DNA from: Hygrophila difformis
Lineage: Eukaryota > Streptophyta > Magnoliopsida > Lamiales > Acanthaceae
Assembly (NCBI GenBank): GCA_030278955.1
Contig: JAOANR010000015.1
Span: 36,116,487-36,180,486, forward strand
Direction of reading: 5' to 3'
DNA length: 64,000 bases
This document shows positions 1-10,600 of this stretch, piece by piece; the first letter of the stretch is position 1, and each line of letters starts with the position of its first letter. The translations under genes and the position numbers were made by a program. The notes beneath the pieces are model-generated. The model made no database searches, was not told where the DNA came from, and worked only from the letters and a program-made list of their open reading frames with translations.

Positions 1-301
1 CAGTGAATATTTTATTACGTGATCTTATGATCAGATGACTAAGTCTTAAAGTAAATGCAGTTTTTCGATCAAACATCAGGTCAGTTTTATGGAAGATTTG
101 AATCATTATGTATCGCCAATCCTCAATACTTGATCCTATGACGTATCTTTTGTTATATATTCTCCTATCCCTTTGTTCACAATGTTTCTTGAGATGTTAT
201 ATGTGTACATATATATATATAGCCATATATATATATATGAAACTCTTTCTTGAGATTGAATTGGTGAAAACTTTTCTCACTGTTTATGACATCCAAATCA
301 G
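1..301 (+). other. intron (or upstream part) of the pTAC3-like gene
   Basis: AT-rich sequence with a short TATATA microsatellite near 209-238 and a pyrimidine-rich tract before the acceptor at 300-301. No other coding signal is seen. Confidence 0.6.
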
Positions 302-3300
302 GAAGAATTGTTGAGTTAATTGAAGCCCTTGAAGCTATGGCAAAAGATAATCAGCAAATCCCTCCTAGAGCCATGATCTTAACCAGGAAATACCGGTCAC
401 TTGTCAGCTCATGGATTGAGCCATTGCAAGAGGATGCAGAACTCGGACACGAAGTTGATTATGTTGCCAGGTTTTTTCTTTTTCTTTTTTCTTTTTTTTT
501 TTCCAGTTATTGATTGAAGCATCATTTATCTATCTGTATGACATGTTCTCATAGCACGTTCATATGATGAACAACGATCTCTAAATATTTGATTACTTTA
601 AATTTCTCATGTGTGCTTCATAATATCTTTCCTTTGATGCATGTTGAAGGGCAAATAGTGGTATAAGTATGATTATTTTCTATCATCGAAATGCTCAATT
701 TACTCGAGACTGGAGTCATACATAGCTCTCCGATTTAATTTCCCACTAATTTAATGAATCTCATTGGCTGATGGTACAAGGCAAGCTGCATAGCCTAAGC
801 CCTCATCACGAGATGTAAGCTTTGATGATGAAAACTTTTGCGTTACCTTACTATTCATTGTTGCATGTCATTTGTATGACTTGTATCTGGGAAAATATCC
901 TTTCTTTATAGGAGTACTATTTAAGACACTTTATCATTTTGTTGTATGTTAAATTACCTCACAAAATGTGTGCTATACACTGCTATCTTACTAAATTGAA
1001 GCTCAAGATAACTATTTTACAATTTCACCTGTGTTTCTTTTCTTGATGCCAACATTTGGTTGAGGTGATAATTGATGCATTCCCTCTCTCTCTGTGTCTG
1101 ATTTTTTCTTCTGCAGCAGTCAACTTCTTACCATAGGCTTGCTGCTTCTGTATTCTTAGTATACATCTAGATGTTGGAGTGAAGTAGGAAAATCATTGTT
1201 TGTGTTCAATTTCTTGAATTGCGATTGACATAGTTGGGGACAACAGGTACATTGCAGAAGGTGGACTTACAGGTGAACGGAAGCGATGGGTTCCACGTAG
1301 AGGAAAAACTCCATTGGATCCTGATGTTGAAGGCTTTATATATTCCAATCCTATTGAAACTTCCTTCAAACAACGATGTCTTGACGAATGGAAAATATAT
1401 CACCGAAAGCTTTTGAAAACCTTGCGGAACGAGGGCCCAATGGTGTTGGGGAATGTTTCTGAATCTGACTATCATAGAGTTGTGGAGAGATTGAAGAAAA
1501 TCATTAAAGGTCCCGAACAAAATACCTTGAAACCAAAAGCTGCTAGTAAAATGGTAGTGGCAGAACTGAAGGAAGAACTGGAAGCTCAAGGTTTGCCCAC
1601 TGATGGCACTAGAAATGTTCTATATCAGCGTGTGCAGAAAGCAAGGAGAATTAATCGGTCTAGAGGCCGGCCACTTTGGGTGCCCCCTGTTGAAGAGGAA
1701 GAAGAAGAGGTGCGATTTGTTAAATTGTGCTATTGTTTTTCTTGTCCAAATTTCTCTTGTATTTGTATTTAACACTTGATGCTTATATTAGATCGGAATG
1801 CATCTATTGCCAATATTTCTGTAATATATGCCCCCAAATTCTCCTTCAGTCCTACTAAGAACAATAAAAGTTTGGAGGCTAATTGGAATGAATAATTCTT
1901 ACAGATTGATGAGGAATTGGATGAATTAATCTCACGGATTAAGTTGGAAGAAGGAAACACGGAATTCTGGAAGCGGCGTTTTCTTGGAGAGGGCCTTAAT
2001 GAAAATTACAGCAAGCCATTGGAAGTTGAAGGGCGTGAAGTTCCTGATGTTTCAGATGATGCAGATGTTGATGTTGGTGATGACATGAAAGAAAATGAAG
2101 ACGATGAGGTTGACGAGGAAGAGGATGATATGGAACAAACTGAAAATCAAGTAGGTGACAGGGTTAAGGATAAGGAAGTTGAAGCTGCAAAACCACCTCA
2201 AATGATTGGAGTGCAATTGTTAAAAGATTCAGATCAGATTACTAGTTCATCAAGAAAGTCAAAGAGAAGATCTTCCCGGGCAGAACCAGAGGTAAAGACT
2301 AAGAAGGCTAATACCTTCTTTTCTTTTTCTCTTCTTTTTTTTTTTTTTTGTTTAATCAATCTCTCTAAATATTTTTGCTTGTATATCCCATGAAGTGTGC
2401 ATGTTGGGCACCAGTTATGACATCTTCGAGCAGTCCTGCGGAAGGTTATTAAAATCTAGATATAGATCTTAGAATCTTAAGATTCTATGATCCCACAAAG
2501 CCAAAACGATCAAGATCGGTATGGGACCTAAATTAGGGTGAGATCTGGATAAGATATATAGGATCTATACAAGATCTTAAAATCTTTGAAAGATCCGATC
2601 CCACACTCTCTTATTTTTCATCTCATTTTTTCAATTTTCAGTCCTCCATTCTTTCCAAAATCCAAATCTAGGGATTTTTATTTGCATCTCCATCTTCCTC
2701 GCATTCCCTTCATCTTCCTCTTCCAATAGTCGCCGCTGTATCTTCATCATCTTCTTGTTGTTGCCGTCGCCGTCGTACCCTCCTTCTCTTTGCCAATATT
2801 ACCCTTTCCAGCACCCTGCTGATGGAGATCTTAGTCCTAAACCCCTGTCCAGATGGATAATGATGAATCCAATGAGACAGTGGGTAAGACTGACGAAATG
2901 AGGAAGATTCTAATGACAAATCCAACTCAGCTCAAGCATCATGTCTTAAATGCTCAATTATTGCCCTTTTTTTGCTAAACAAATTATTGTCTAATGATAT
3001 TGGTTATTGTAATTTGCTAATATGCAATATGAATAATTTTTTTTGTCCTAATTTCATAGGATCTTAGGATTTGAATTCAATCCTACGATCCCGATCTTGC
3101 AAAGGGAAAAACGATCCTACATAAGATCTAGATTTTGATAACCTTGGTCCTGTGTGTATTGCTTATTAGTTATTAATTTCTTATTTCATCTGTTTCTTTG
3201 GTTTGCCTGTGATTTCTGTAAAGCCACTTTTATGAATATTGTGTTATGTATTATGGCCCCAACTGTTGAAAGTTAATCAAGTATCCTATACTGCATTTTT

Positions 3301-4774
3301 TTTGCTTCTAAGCACGAATGGTATGACAATATTTTGTTAGACTAGATGCTTTTGTTTTGTTTTAAGCTGTTGCTCATGGGATTTTCTTATATTCAAGTTT
3401 CAAACCCAAATTTACTGCTCCTGTTACTAATCGGAAGGGTATTCTTTTATGCATAGGAATGTTTCTGTATTGTGGTGATTGTTGTTCTAGTTCTGTACTC
3501 TGCTGTTAATTTATTTAAATAAATGTAGGATGATGACGATGATGATTGGTTTCCTGAAGATATTCATGAAGCATTTAAGGAATTGAGAAAGAGGAAAGTA
3601 TTTGATGTAGATGACATGTATACCTTAGCTGATGCCTGGGGTTGGACGTGGGAGCGGGACTTGAGAAACAGAGCTCCAAGAAGATGGTCTCAGGATTGGG
3701 AAGTCGAATTGGCTATTAAACTAATGACAATGGTAATCATCTCCTGCCATACCCTGTCGATTTATTTTGGCCATAGTTTATTGGATGGGATTATTATCCA
3801 TGGCTTATTTCAAATGATTGTTTAATCCAAATATTATCCTTAGCTGTTTTATTAAATAGTAATAATCTAAAATTATTGCTTTATAGTAATATAAATATAA
3901 ATATATGGTATAATAAATCCGAAATAATTTCATTGAAAATTGAATCATAAAGTAGTCTTTTTTTAATAGATATACATTGAGATTATTTCTTAGCTTTAGG
4001 GTTGGACTGTTTCTATACAGGATATGAGTGCTTTTCTCAGTTTGATGTCATGGTAATTGTCAAATTCGTGTAAGATTATTTCTCTATTTAAAATATATGT
4101 GTCATCTCTTGATCTTTCATATGAAAACTGAGAAGGATCCCATGATTAACCTCCATATCCAACTCTTAGGATTGCTATGTTTTTTTTTCCGGGGCTCAAA
4201 TACAATCAATGTGATTGCACTGACCACTGGTTTCTAAAAGTGATAGTATTAGCCATTAGGCTTGCCTTGTCGCAACAATCTCACTACTTGCTACTTTAGT
4301 TAGTTTGTTTGGCTAGGACTAAGCAGGTCATGGAATGGTTTTTCAGGTAATTTCACTGGGTGGAACACCAACTGTTGGGGACTGTGCCATGGTACTCCGA
4401 GCTGCTATACGGGCTCCCATGCCATCCGCCTTCTTACAGATTCTGCAAACAACACATAGTCTGGGCTACGTATTTGGCAGGTGAGTTATACCACTCCATC
4501 TGTCGTCCCAAATTAATTTCCCTAGTGTTGACTGCTGATTGATTGATTGATTATGTGTGCAATGTATATATATAACTGTGGCAGCCCATTGTATGAAGAA
4601 GTGATAAGCCTGTGTCTGGATCTAGGGGAGCTGGATGCATCCATAGCCATTGTAGCCGATTTAGAGACGAGCGGGATCAAAGTGTCGGATGAAACCCTCG
4701 ACAGAGTCATTTCTGCTAGACAGATGAATGATACTCCAGTCAATGGTGTTGGCACTGATACATCCCCTCAATAG
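302..4774 (+). CDS. PTAC3: pTAC3-like plastid SAP-domain protein, C-terminal part (5' exons outside window)
   Basis: Readable exons are 302-470, 1247-1709, 1905-2291, 3529-3732, 4347-4480 and 4585-4774 (stop TAG). All have GT-AG borders and compatible phases, giving about 514 residues. The 1247 exon contains a SAP nucleic-acid-binding motif (KPKAASKMVVAELKEELEAQ, then GLPTDGTRNVLYQRVQKARR). The 1905 exon encodes a long acidic stretch followed by PPQMIGVQLLKDSD. The last exons read WGWTWERDLRNRAPRRW and LCLDLGELDASIAIVADLET. From recalled similarity this is Arabidopsis pTAC3 (about 900 aa), a component of the plastid-encoded RNA polymerase-associated complex needed for chloroplast transcription. 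The PPR-like N-terminal half and transit peptide would lie left of the window. The first exon border at 302 is the least certain, because an upstream in-frame ATG at 286 reads into it. Intron 3 carries a DNA transposon. The family assignment is strong; any role in this plant is inferred. Confidence 0.9.
2441..3146. mobile_element. non-autonomous hAT-like DNA transposon in pTAC3 intron 3
   Basis: The 706-bp segment has matching inverted ends: the left end reads GAAGGTTATTAAAATCTAGA and the reverse complement of the right end reads CAAGGTTATCAAAATCTAGA. It is flanked by an 8-bp target duplication, GTCCTGCG at 2433-2440 and GTCCTGTG at 3147-3154, with one mismatch. Eight-base duplications are typical of the hAT superfamily. 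No transposase ORF is present inside. Sub-terminal GATCTTA/GATCC motifs recur in both orientations. It lies wholly within an intron, so the gene remains readable. Confidence 0.75.
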
Positions 4775-5270
4775 GTTTGCTTGTTTATTTCATGCAACAT
4801 TTTCCCCCCGATCCCAATGCTTCCTGTGTTTGTTCTGTACCAGTACTTATGTTAGGTTTTCCAACCCAGCCAGCCAACATTATTGATTGATTTATATATA
4901 CAGTGGGTTGCCTCTTGAGAAACATACTTGGATTTATTAGGTGCCGAGATTTGGCGGCAAGCCGCGGGGGTTAAAATGCGACGTCTCTCTTCCAGTTATA
5001 TAGAGTCACATATTTATAGATCAATTTCTTATTCAGGAAAATGGGTAACCGTAAGAAGGCCGAACTTGATTTGCTGGATGACAAGGAACATGTTACATGC
5101 ACAGTGTTAGAACTTAGAAGCAAGGTCATCACTGCGCCCTGTGGAAGTGGAACCCATGGTCTGCCATGCTGCCAAGACGACATGGTGCCCGCCAAGAAAT
5201 TTAAAACTGTAAAAAAAGATTTATAGATTATGGATTAGTAATACAACTTTCAAATAGAAATGAAAATTGG
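4775..5270. other. 3' flank of the pTAC3-like gene
   Basis: Probable 3' UTR and intergenic DNA. A 61-codon ORF at 5041-5226 is not recognisable and has no support as a gene. Nothing else is seen. Confidence 0.5.
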
Positions 5271-5372
5271 AGATGAGGGCTTGTCCAAGTGATCAAGTAC
5301 ATACTTCCAATCCTCCGTTTGGGGGTTCGATTTCCTACCGGGCCTCATATCCATCCCCAAATGACTATTGAA
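5271..5372 (+). mobile_element. probable tRNA-derived SINE fragment
   Basis: The segment has a tRNA-like layout: an A-box-like GTGATCAAGT stretch, then a B-box GGGTTCGATTTCC at about 5323-5335. An aminoacyl-stem-like pairing closes it (GATGAGGGC at the start, GGGCCTCAT after the B box). No clear target duplication was found, so the boundaries are approximate. It is too degenerate to be a functional tRNA gene. Confidence 0.5.
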
Positions 5373-5532
5373 ATAGAGAGACATCTCAATATTTTGAAAT
5401 ACATTTTCAATTTAATATATTTAAAATAAACCTTAAATATACACCTCCCTCAGTCCCATGACATTAATAATATATTGACTTCTGTTCTTATTTGTTAATC
5501 GACTTTAACTTAATGTTATCGTAATTATATAT

Positions 5533-5782
5533 TACTCCCTCCGTTTCAAAATAAGTGTAACGTTTTGACTTTTTTTACTATTCATTATAGCACTTTAACT
5601 TCTATTTTTGTTATAGTTATACAAGAAAAAATATAGCCAAGTGTGATCTTGTTGGATTAGTTTTTAAATATCAAATTTTTAAAATTTTTACTTCTACTGA
5701 ATTTGAGTTATTAATAGTTTAAAATGTCCATTGACATGAGTGCAGATGAGAAACGTGATACTTAAAAGAAACGGAGGAAGTA
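5533..5782. mobile_element. Stowaway-type MITE, copy 1
   Basis: The 250-bp element begins TACTCCCTCCGTTTC and ends with the complementary ACGGAGGAAGTA, flanked by TA. The interior carries the family core: a GTAACGTTTTGAC start, a TACTATTCATT motif, and a GATCTTGTTGGATTAG block also seen in the other copies of the window. Confidence 0.85.
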
Positions 5783-5843
5783 ATAAATAAAAATAAACAT
5801 GTATGGTCTTATTATAATTGTCTAATAGTATAATTTTAAAATA

Positions 5844-6258
5844 TACTCCATCTGTCATTAAAAAAATAATATTCCATGTTTTCACGCAATCCAATACACA
5901 TTTTTAAAGAGTAGTATCTCAAAATTTATAAAATAAAAATTATAAAAATTTAATATTATAAAACTATGTGATTAAGCGAATCTAACAAGATCTCACTTGA
6001 TTATGTTTTGTCTTATGTAACTTTGTTAAAAAAAGTCGAATCAAAGTTACTCAACGAATAGTCAAGGTCTCGGGTTCGAGCCTTGTGTATGCAAAAAAAC
6101 TGCTTTGGGAGAGGCGCCCTTAATTGCCCTTGCAAATCCTCGAGGGATTAGTCTTAGGTCCAATGTAGCCTGGGGATACCATAGTATTCACCTGAAAAAT
6201 TACTCAACGAATAGTGTTTACTATGTCAATGTTAATATTGTTCAATGACGGAGGAGTA
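5844..6258. mobile_element. Stowaway-type MITE, copy 2 (opposite orientation, split by a SINE)
   Basis: The element runs from TACTCCATCTGTCATT to GACGGAGGAGTA. Its interior is the reverse complement of the family core (AACAAGATCTCACTTG at about 5986). A short retroposon is inserted in it (next entry); without it the MITE would be about 246 bp, matching copy 1. Confidence 0.8.
6063..6199 (+). mobile_element. 5'-truncated SINE nested in MITE copy 2
   Basis: The 137-bp insert starts just before a B box (GGTCTCGGGTTCGAGCC). It lacks the A box and ends GATACCATAGTATTCACCTGAAAA-like. It is flanked by a perfect 16-bp direct repeat, TTACTCAACGAATAGT at 6047-6062 and 6200-6215. This is the expected result of LINE-assisted retroposition of a 5'-truncated tRNA-derived SINE. 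Confidence 0.8.
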
Positions 6259-6434
6259 TTTTTATTTAATTCTTTATTTTTCATATAATTTAATATATTA
6301 ATGGTTGAAATAGTATATCACGAATAAATAGTGACAATAGATGGCAAACACTATGGCCAAGTAAGGAGGCAGAATATGATGAGCACATATTGAGCACAAA
6401 AGTACGTACCCTGTTTAATATTCTTACCAAAAAA

Positions 6435-6700
6435 TATTCTCTCCGTTTGGAAATAGTTGTAACATTTGCATAGTTGTTACTATTCATAGAGTAAGTTTGA
6501 TTCAAATTTTTAACACCGTTATACAAGATAAAACCTAGTCAAGTGAGATCTTGTTAGATTCGTCTAATCGCGTAGTTTAGAATATTAAATTTTTATAATT
6601 TTTATTACTTTTACATGATTTGAAATATTAAGCATTAAAAATGTGCATTGGATAACGTGAAACGCATGAATGTTATAATTTTTTAAAAACGGAGGGAATA
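6435..6700. mobile_element. Stowaway-type MITE, copy 3
   Basis: Begins TATTCTCTCCGTTTGG and ends AAACGGAGGGAATA. It shares the family core, with GTCAAGTGAGATCTTGTTAG around 6538-6557. Confidence 0.8.
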
Positions 6701-7490
6701 CATACTCTTTTATCAAATGGGGAAAATATTGGCTTCTCTTTTACCCCCATCGGAAAAATATTGGCTTCAGTATAAGGTACTTAGAGTATGCATTTCTTTG
6801 ATAAGAATATTAAACACCATACGTACTGGGCTGATTTGTTGGTCAAGCACAACTCATTGGATGAGGCTCCAAGGATGGTTTGATAAGGCGTTGGTTAATG
6901 AACTTCGTGATATCATGCAAATTTCTAATTCACATAACTAAATTTTTTATCAAATGGGAAAACTGTTTGTGTTCATATGTGAATACAACTTCTAGGCGTG
7001 CTAAACTGCAATTGGAGATGAGAATCGGGATTCGAAAATCACAGTGAATATAAAGTTGAAATTTGAAATCCCCATGATAAATAGATCAAATATATTGGTG
7101 ATCCTATTGAAGCTATTGTTAATAACATTTATCCATCCTTTTAGTGTAAAACATTTTCTCTTACGACAAAATGATACTTTTTTTTTCCTTAGCCAAATGC
7201 CTGAAAAGCAAAATGATAGTGTTTGACAGGTGAGTATGAAGCTTGAGTTATTCCACAAAAAAATTTACACAGTATATATCTATATTTGATAATTATTCTA
7301 AAATGTTTAATGTAATTTTTGGAAATGCTATATTAATAAAATTTCAGTATCATTATACTACTAGTATGCATAATTAGAAAATGCTACCATACAATTATTA
7401 TACGGGAATTTGGGGCGTTTAAACACATTTCCACACAAAAAAAAAGGTCGTTTAAACTTTAAACAGAAGTATTCCTACTCTTCTCTGAAT
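6701..7490. other. intergenic DNA upstream of ILA
   Basis: AT-rich, with only short unrecognised ORFs on both strands. No repeat ends or gene signals were identified. Confidence 0.5.
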
Positions 7491-7492
7491 TG

Positions 7493-7547
7493 AGATATAA
7501 ATTGCGTGTATTTCATTTCATCATCAGCTCCTATTCTAAAACCCTAA
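7493..7547 (+). promoter_or_regulatory. candidate core promoter of ILA: TATA-like box and telo-box
   Basis: A GATATAAATT TATA-like sequence lies at 7493-7502. A telo-box AAACCCTAA lies at 7539-7547, about 60 bp before the ATG at 7608. Telo-boxes are common in promoters of plant translation-machinery genes, which fits a GCN1 homologue. The transcription start itself cannot be read from sequence. Confidence 0.5.
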
Positions 7548-7607
7548 ATTAGAATAACCCCTGACGCCAATATCCACTCTACTCTACAACGGCGGAGGAC
7601 TCCGCCA

Positions 7608-10600
7608 ATGGCATCCAATGCTGCCAATCCAATGGAGTCGCTGCTCGCTATTGCTCCTTCCGTCACTACTTCGTCGACTGTTCGCCGCATCCAGATCTTC
7701 CGTCACCAGATTCCATCAATCCTAAGCGATTCAGGTATTTACTGCCTTCGTTGTCATCAATGAAATCGCGCATGATTTTTGGATATTCAGATGGAACTGG
7801 AAGCGCCGCAAGTGATGTTTTCGGCGCGTTTATGTTTTGAAATACTTCACAATTTTGCGCCGGGGATGATTTTTAGAGCTCTTCAGTTCGCCTGTTCGAG
7901 CATTTCTACCCATTCTGTCTGTTTTAATGTTGTGGTTGGCCGTCTATCTACGAATGCCTGCTTGATGGTGTTGGATTGATCGGAAGATTTATTTATCTGT
8001 CTAAAAAATTGTGCACCTACACTTTAAATGTAGAAATTGCCGAGTTGCCGAGTCCAGACTTTGTTTATTTGCCGATTGTCGGGGGTCAAGTTTCCAACTT
8101 GTTTTTTGTGGTCCATTCTGATCAGGAATTTCTCATATTTTGATTCAATATGAAATAAATGTGGACTTATGATTGCCATGTTGTATTGAATTATTGATCC
8201 AATCAACTCAACCTGACAGCCTGTGGAAAATCAACATAACTAATTCTTGCTCAAAGAAAATACCCTAATTCGTAAAGGATGGATGATGGGCCTCTTCTTG
8301 ATATCCCGTTGATGAAGTTATTTTAGGCCTATTATGCTTGAGAGTTGTGTGGGATGGAGATTGCTGATACTATTATTACTAGAAATACATGATTTCGTAT
8401 GTCGGAAGAACTTGGTAATCTGCAAGTAAATTTGGTCTGGGCTATCAATCTATTGCCGTGGGCGGAAGTGCAGGATTTTTTTATGCTTGAAGAATTTTAA
8501 CCTGCATGTAAATTACTTTTTGGGTTATCAATCTACTAGTGTGGCTGGTAGTGCTTGCCCATGACCTGGATTGTATATTGAGATAGGTTTCTCAGGGCCT
8601 GAACTTTTCCTTGTTTTTTTTCCCCCTTTCCTTATTGGAGTTAAATACGTTTTAAACTAAATACGTGCTGATAAAATTGCAAAAGCCAACTCAATTTTTT
8701 ACTTTATTGATAAATAAACTATCTTGATGATCAAATAACTCAAGCATTCAAGTGGTAATATTTTGGCTACAATGATTTATTCAAAAAACAGAGTGGATAA
8801 TCAGCACAACTTTTACAATCCCCTTATATACGAGCAAAGAGTGGAATGGAAGTTTGATTTGATAATTATCACCACCTGCCAAGTGATACTTCTTCAGTAT
8901 TTTCATAGTTATTTGCAATTATTTATTCGTGTTCCAAAGAAGGAAACATGATCGTTAGGATGATGTTTAAATGTCTCTCATTCCAATCATTGTCCATTTT
9001 CTTGAATCTGTCTGTGTTTGTGGGGATTATAGATCAATATTGATTTATCTAAGTATTTCTCTTATGACTTTTGCATGCTCGTATTGTGTCATGCTGACGC
9101 TTAAATTTTCAGATTCTTCGCAGATAACTGCAGAATTTGCATCGTTGCTGGTTGATTTACTTTTCCAGACATTACCTATCTATGATGACCATGGTTCAAG
9201 GAAAGCAGTGGATAATGTTATTGTTAGAGCTCTTAGTGAAGCTGTATTTTTAAAAATTTTTGCAGCAAACCTTGTACAGGCCATGGAAAGGCAGTCAAAG
9301 TTCCAATCAGTGACAGGAGCCTACAGGCTTCTTAAATGGTCATGTCTCCTTTTGATTTATAGTCAGTTTGCCTCCTTATCAAAGAATGCATTATGTAGAG
9401 TAGCCCAAGCACAGGCATCAATACTTCAAATGGTCATGAGAGGATCATTCCATGCCAAAAGGGCATGTATGAAAGCATTTTCACAGTTGTTCACTAAGGT
9501 CTAATTATTGTCACTTTATGTGTTCATTTAACTTTTTCCATGACTTTTTATTTTTTTTATTTATTTAATATATGTGCATTTTCTGTTCAGTCACCAGATA
9601 TGTTCAATACTTATGTTGAGGAACTGAAAGATGGAAGGATCCCATACAAAGATAGTCCACAGTTAATTTATATAATGCTTGACTATTCAAAATCAAATCT
9701 TTCTATATTTGACAAATCCAAGGTGAGCATTCTTTTTTTTTTTTTTTTTTTTTTTATCACCCTTTGATATGATCTTCATTTTTGTAAGTTTCCATGGTAT
9801 GAGGCTTTTCAGACATGTTTACTGCTTTCTAACTGTTTCACAGGTCACATTTCTTGACATATTTGTTAAGGCAGTTCTAAATGCTAGAGAGAAGCCCACA
9901 AAGGACTTGAGTGAGGCTTTTCTTCCATTATTTACTAGTCTATCACATGATGACTTTAAGAACACCATACTCCCCTCATCCATCAAGATGTTGAAAAGAA
10001 ACCCAGAGCTCATCCTTGATTCCATTGGAGTTCTTCTTAAATCTGTCAATCTTGATTTAAGTAAATATGCTGTTGAGATTCTCTCAGTGGCATTAACACA
10101 GGCTAGGCATGCAGATGAAGATAGAAGGTTTGCTGCTTTAGCGATAGTTAGGTGCTTGTGCCAAAAATCTAGCAGCCCTGATGCTGTAGAAGCTATGTTC
10201 AGTGCTATAAAGGCAGTTATTGGAGGTTAGTGTTTCATGTATATGAGCACGTGAGCCTTTAACGAATGTAGATACTGTTGGGGATTATAGATGTGGGTGA
10301 TCAGCTGTTTATTAAGTGTTTGTCACTGTAAGTAATCTCACAGATTTAGCTATTGAACAGGTTCTGAAGGCAGACTTACATCCCCATATCAAAGAGTTGG
10401 CATGATAAATGCACTGAGAGAAATTGCCAATGCCCCTGAGGGAAAATATTTCAATAGCTTGTCGCCAACTGTATGCGGGTTTCTGTTGTCCTGTTACAGG
10501 GATGATGGTGGGTTTTTGGCTTTTTTTTTTATAATTTTATTTATGTGTGCACCCATTTGGAATGTGTGGGACTGCTTGGTAGTCGCATTATTTACTTAGT

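Noticed and set aside
5041..5226. 61-codon ORF downstream of the pTAC3-like gene
   Set aside because: No recognisable motif, no start context or neighbouring splice signals that extend it, and overlapping ORFs of similar size on the other strand.
6717..6941. 74-codon ORF in the intergenic region
   Set aside because: No similarity recognised and the flanks are repeat-rich; likely chance.
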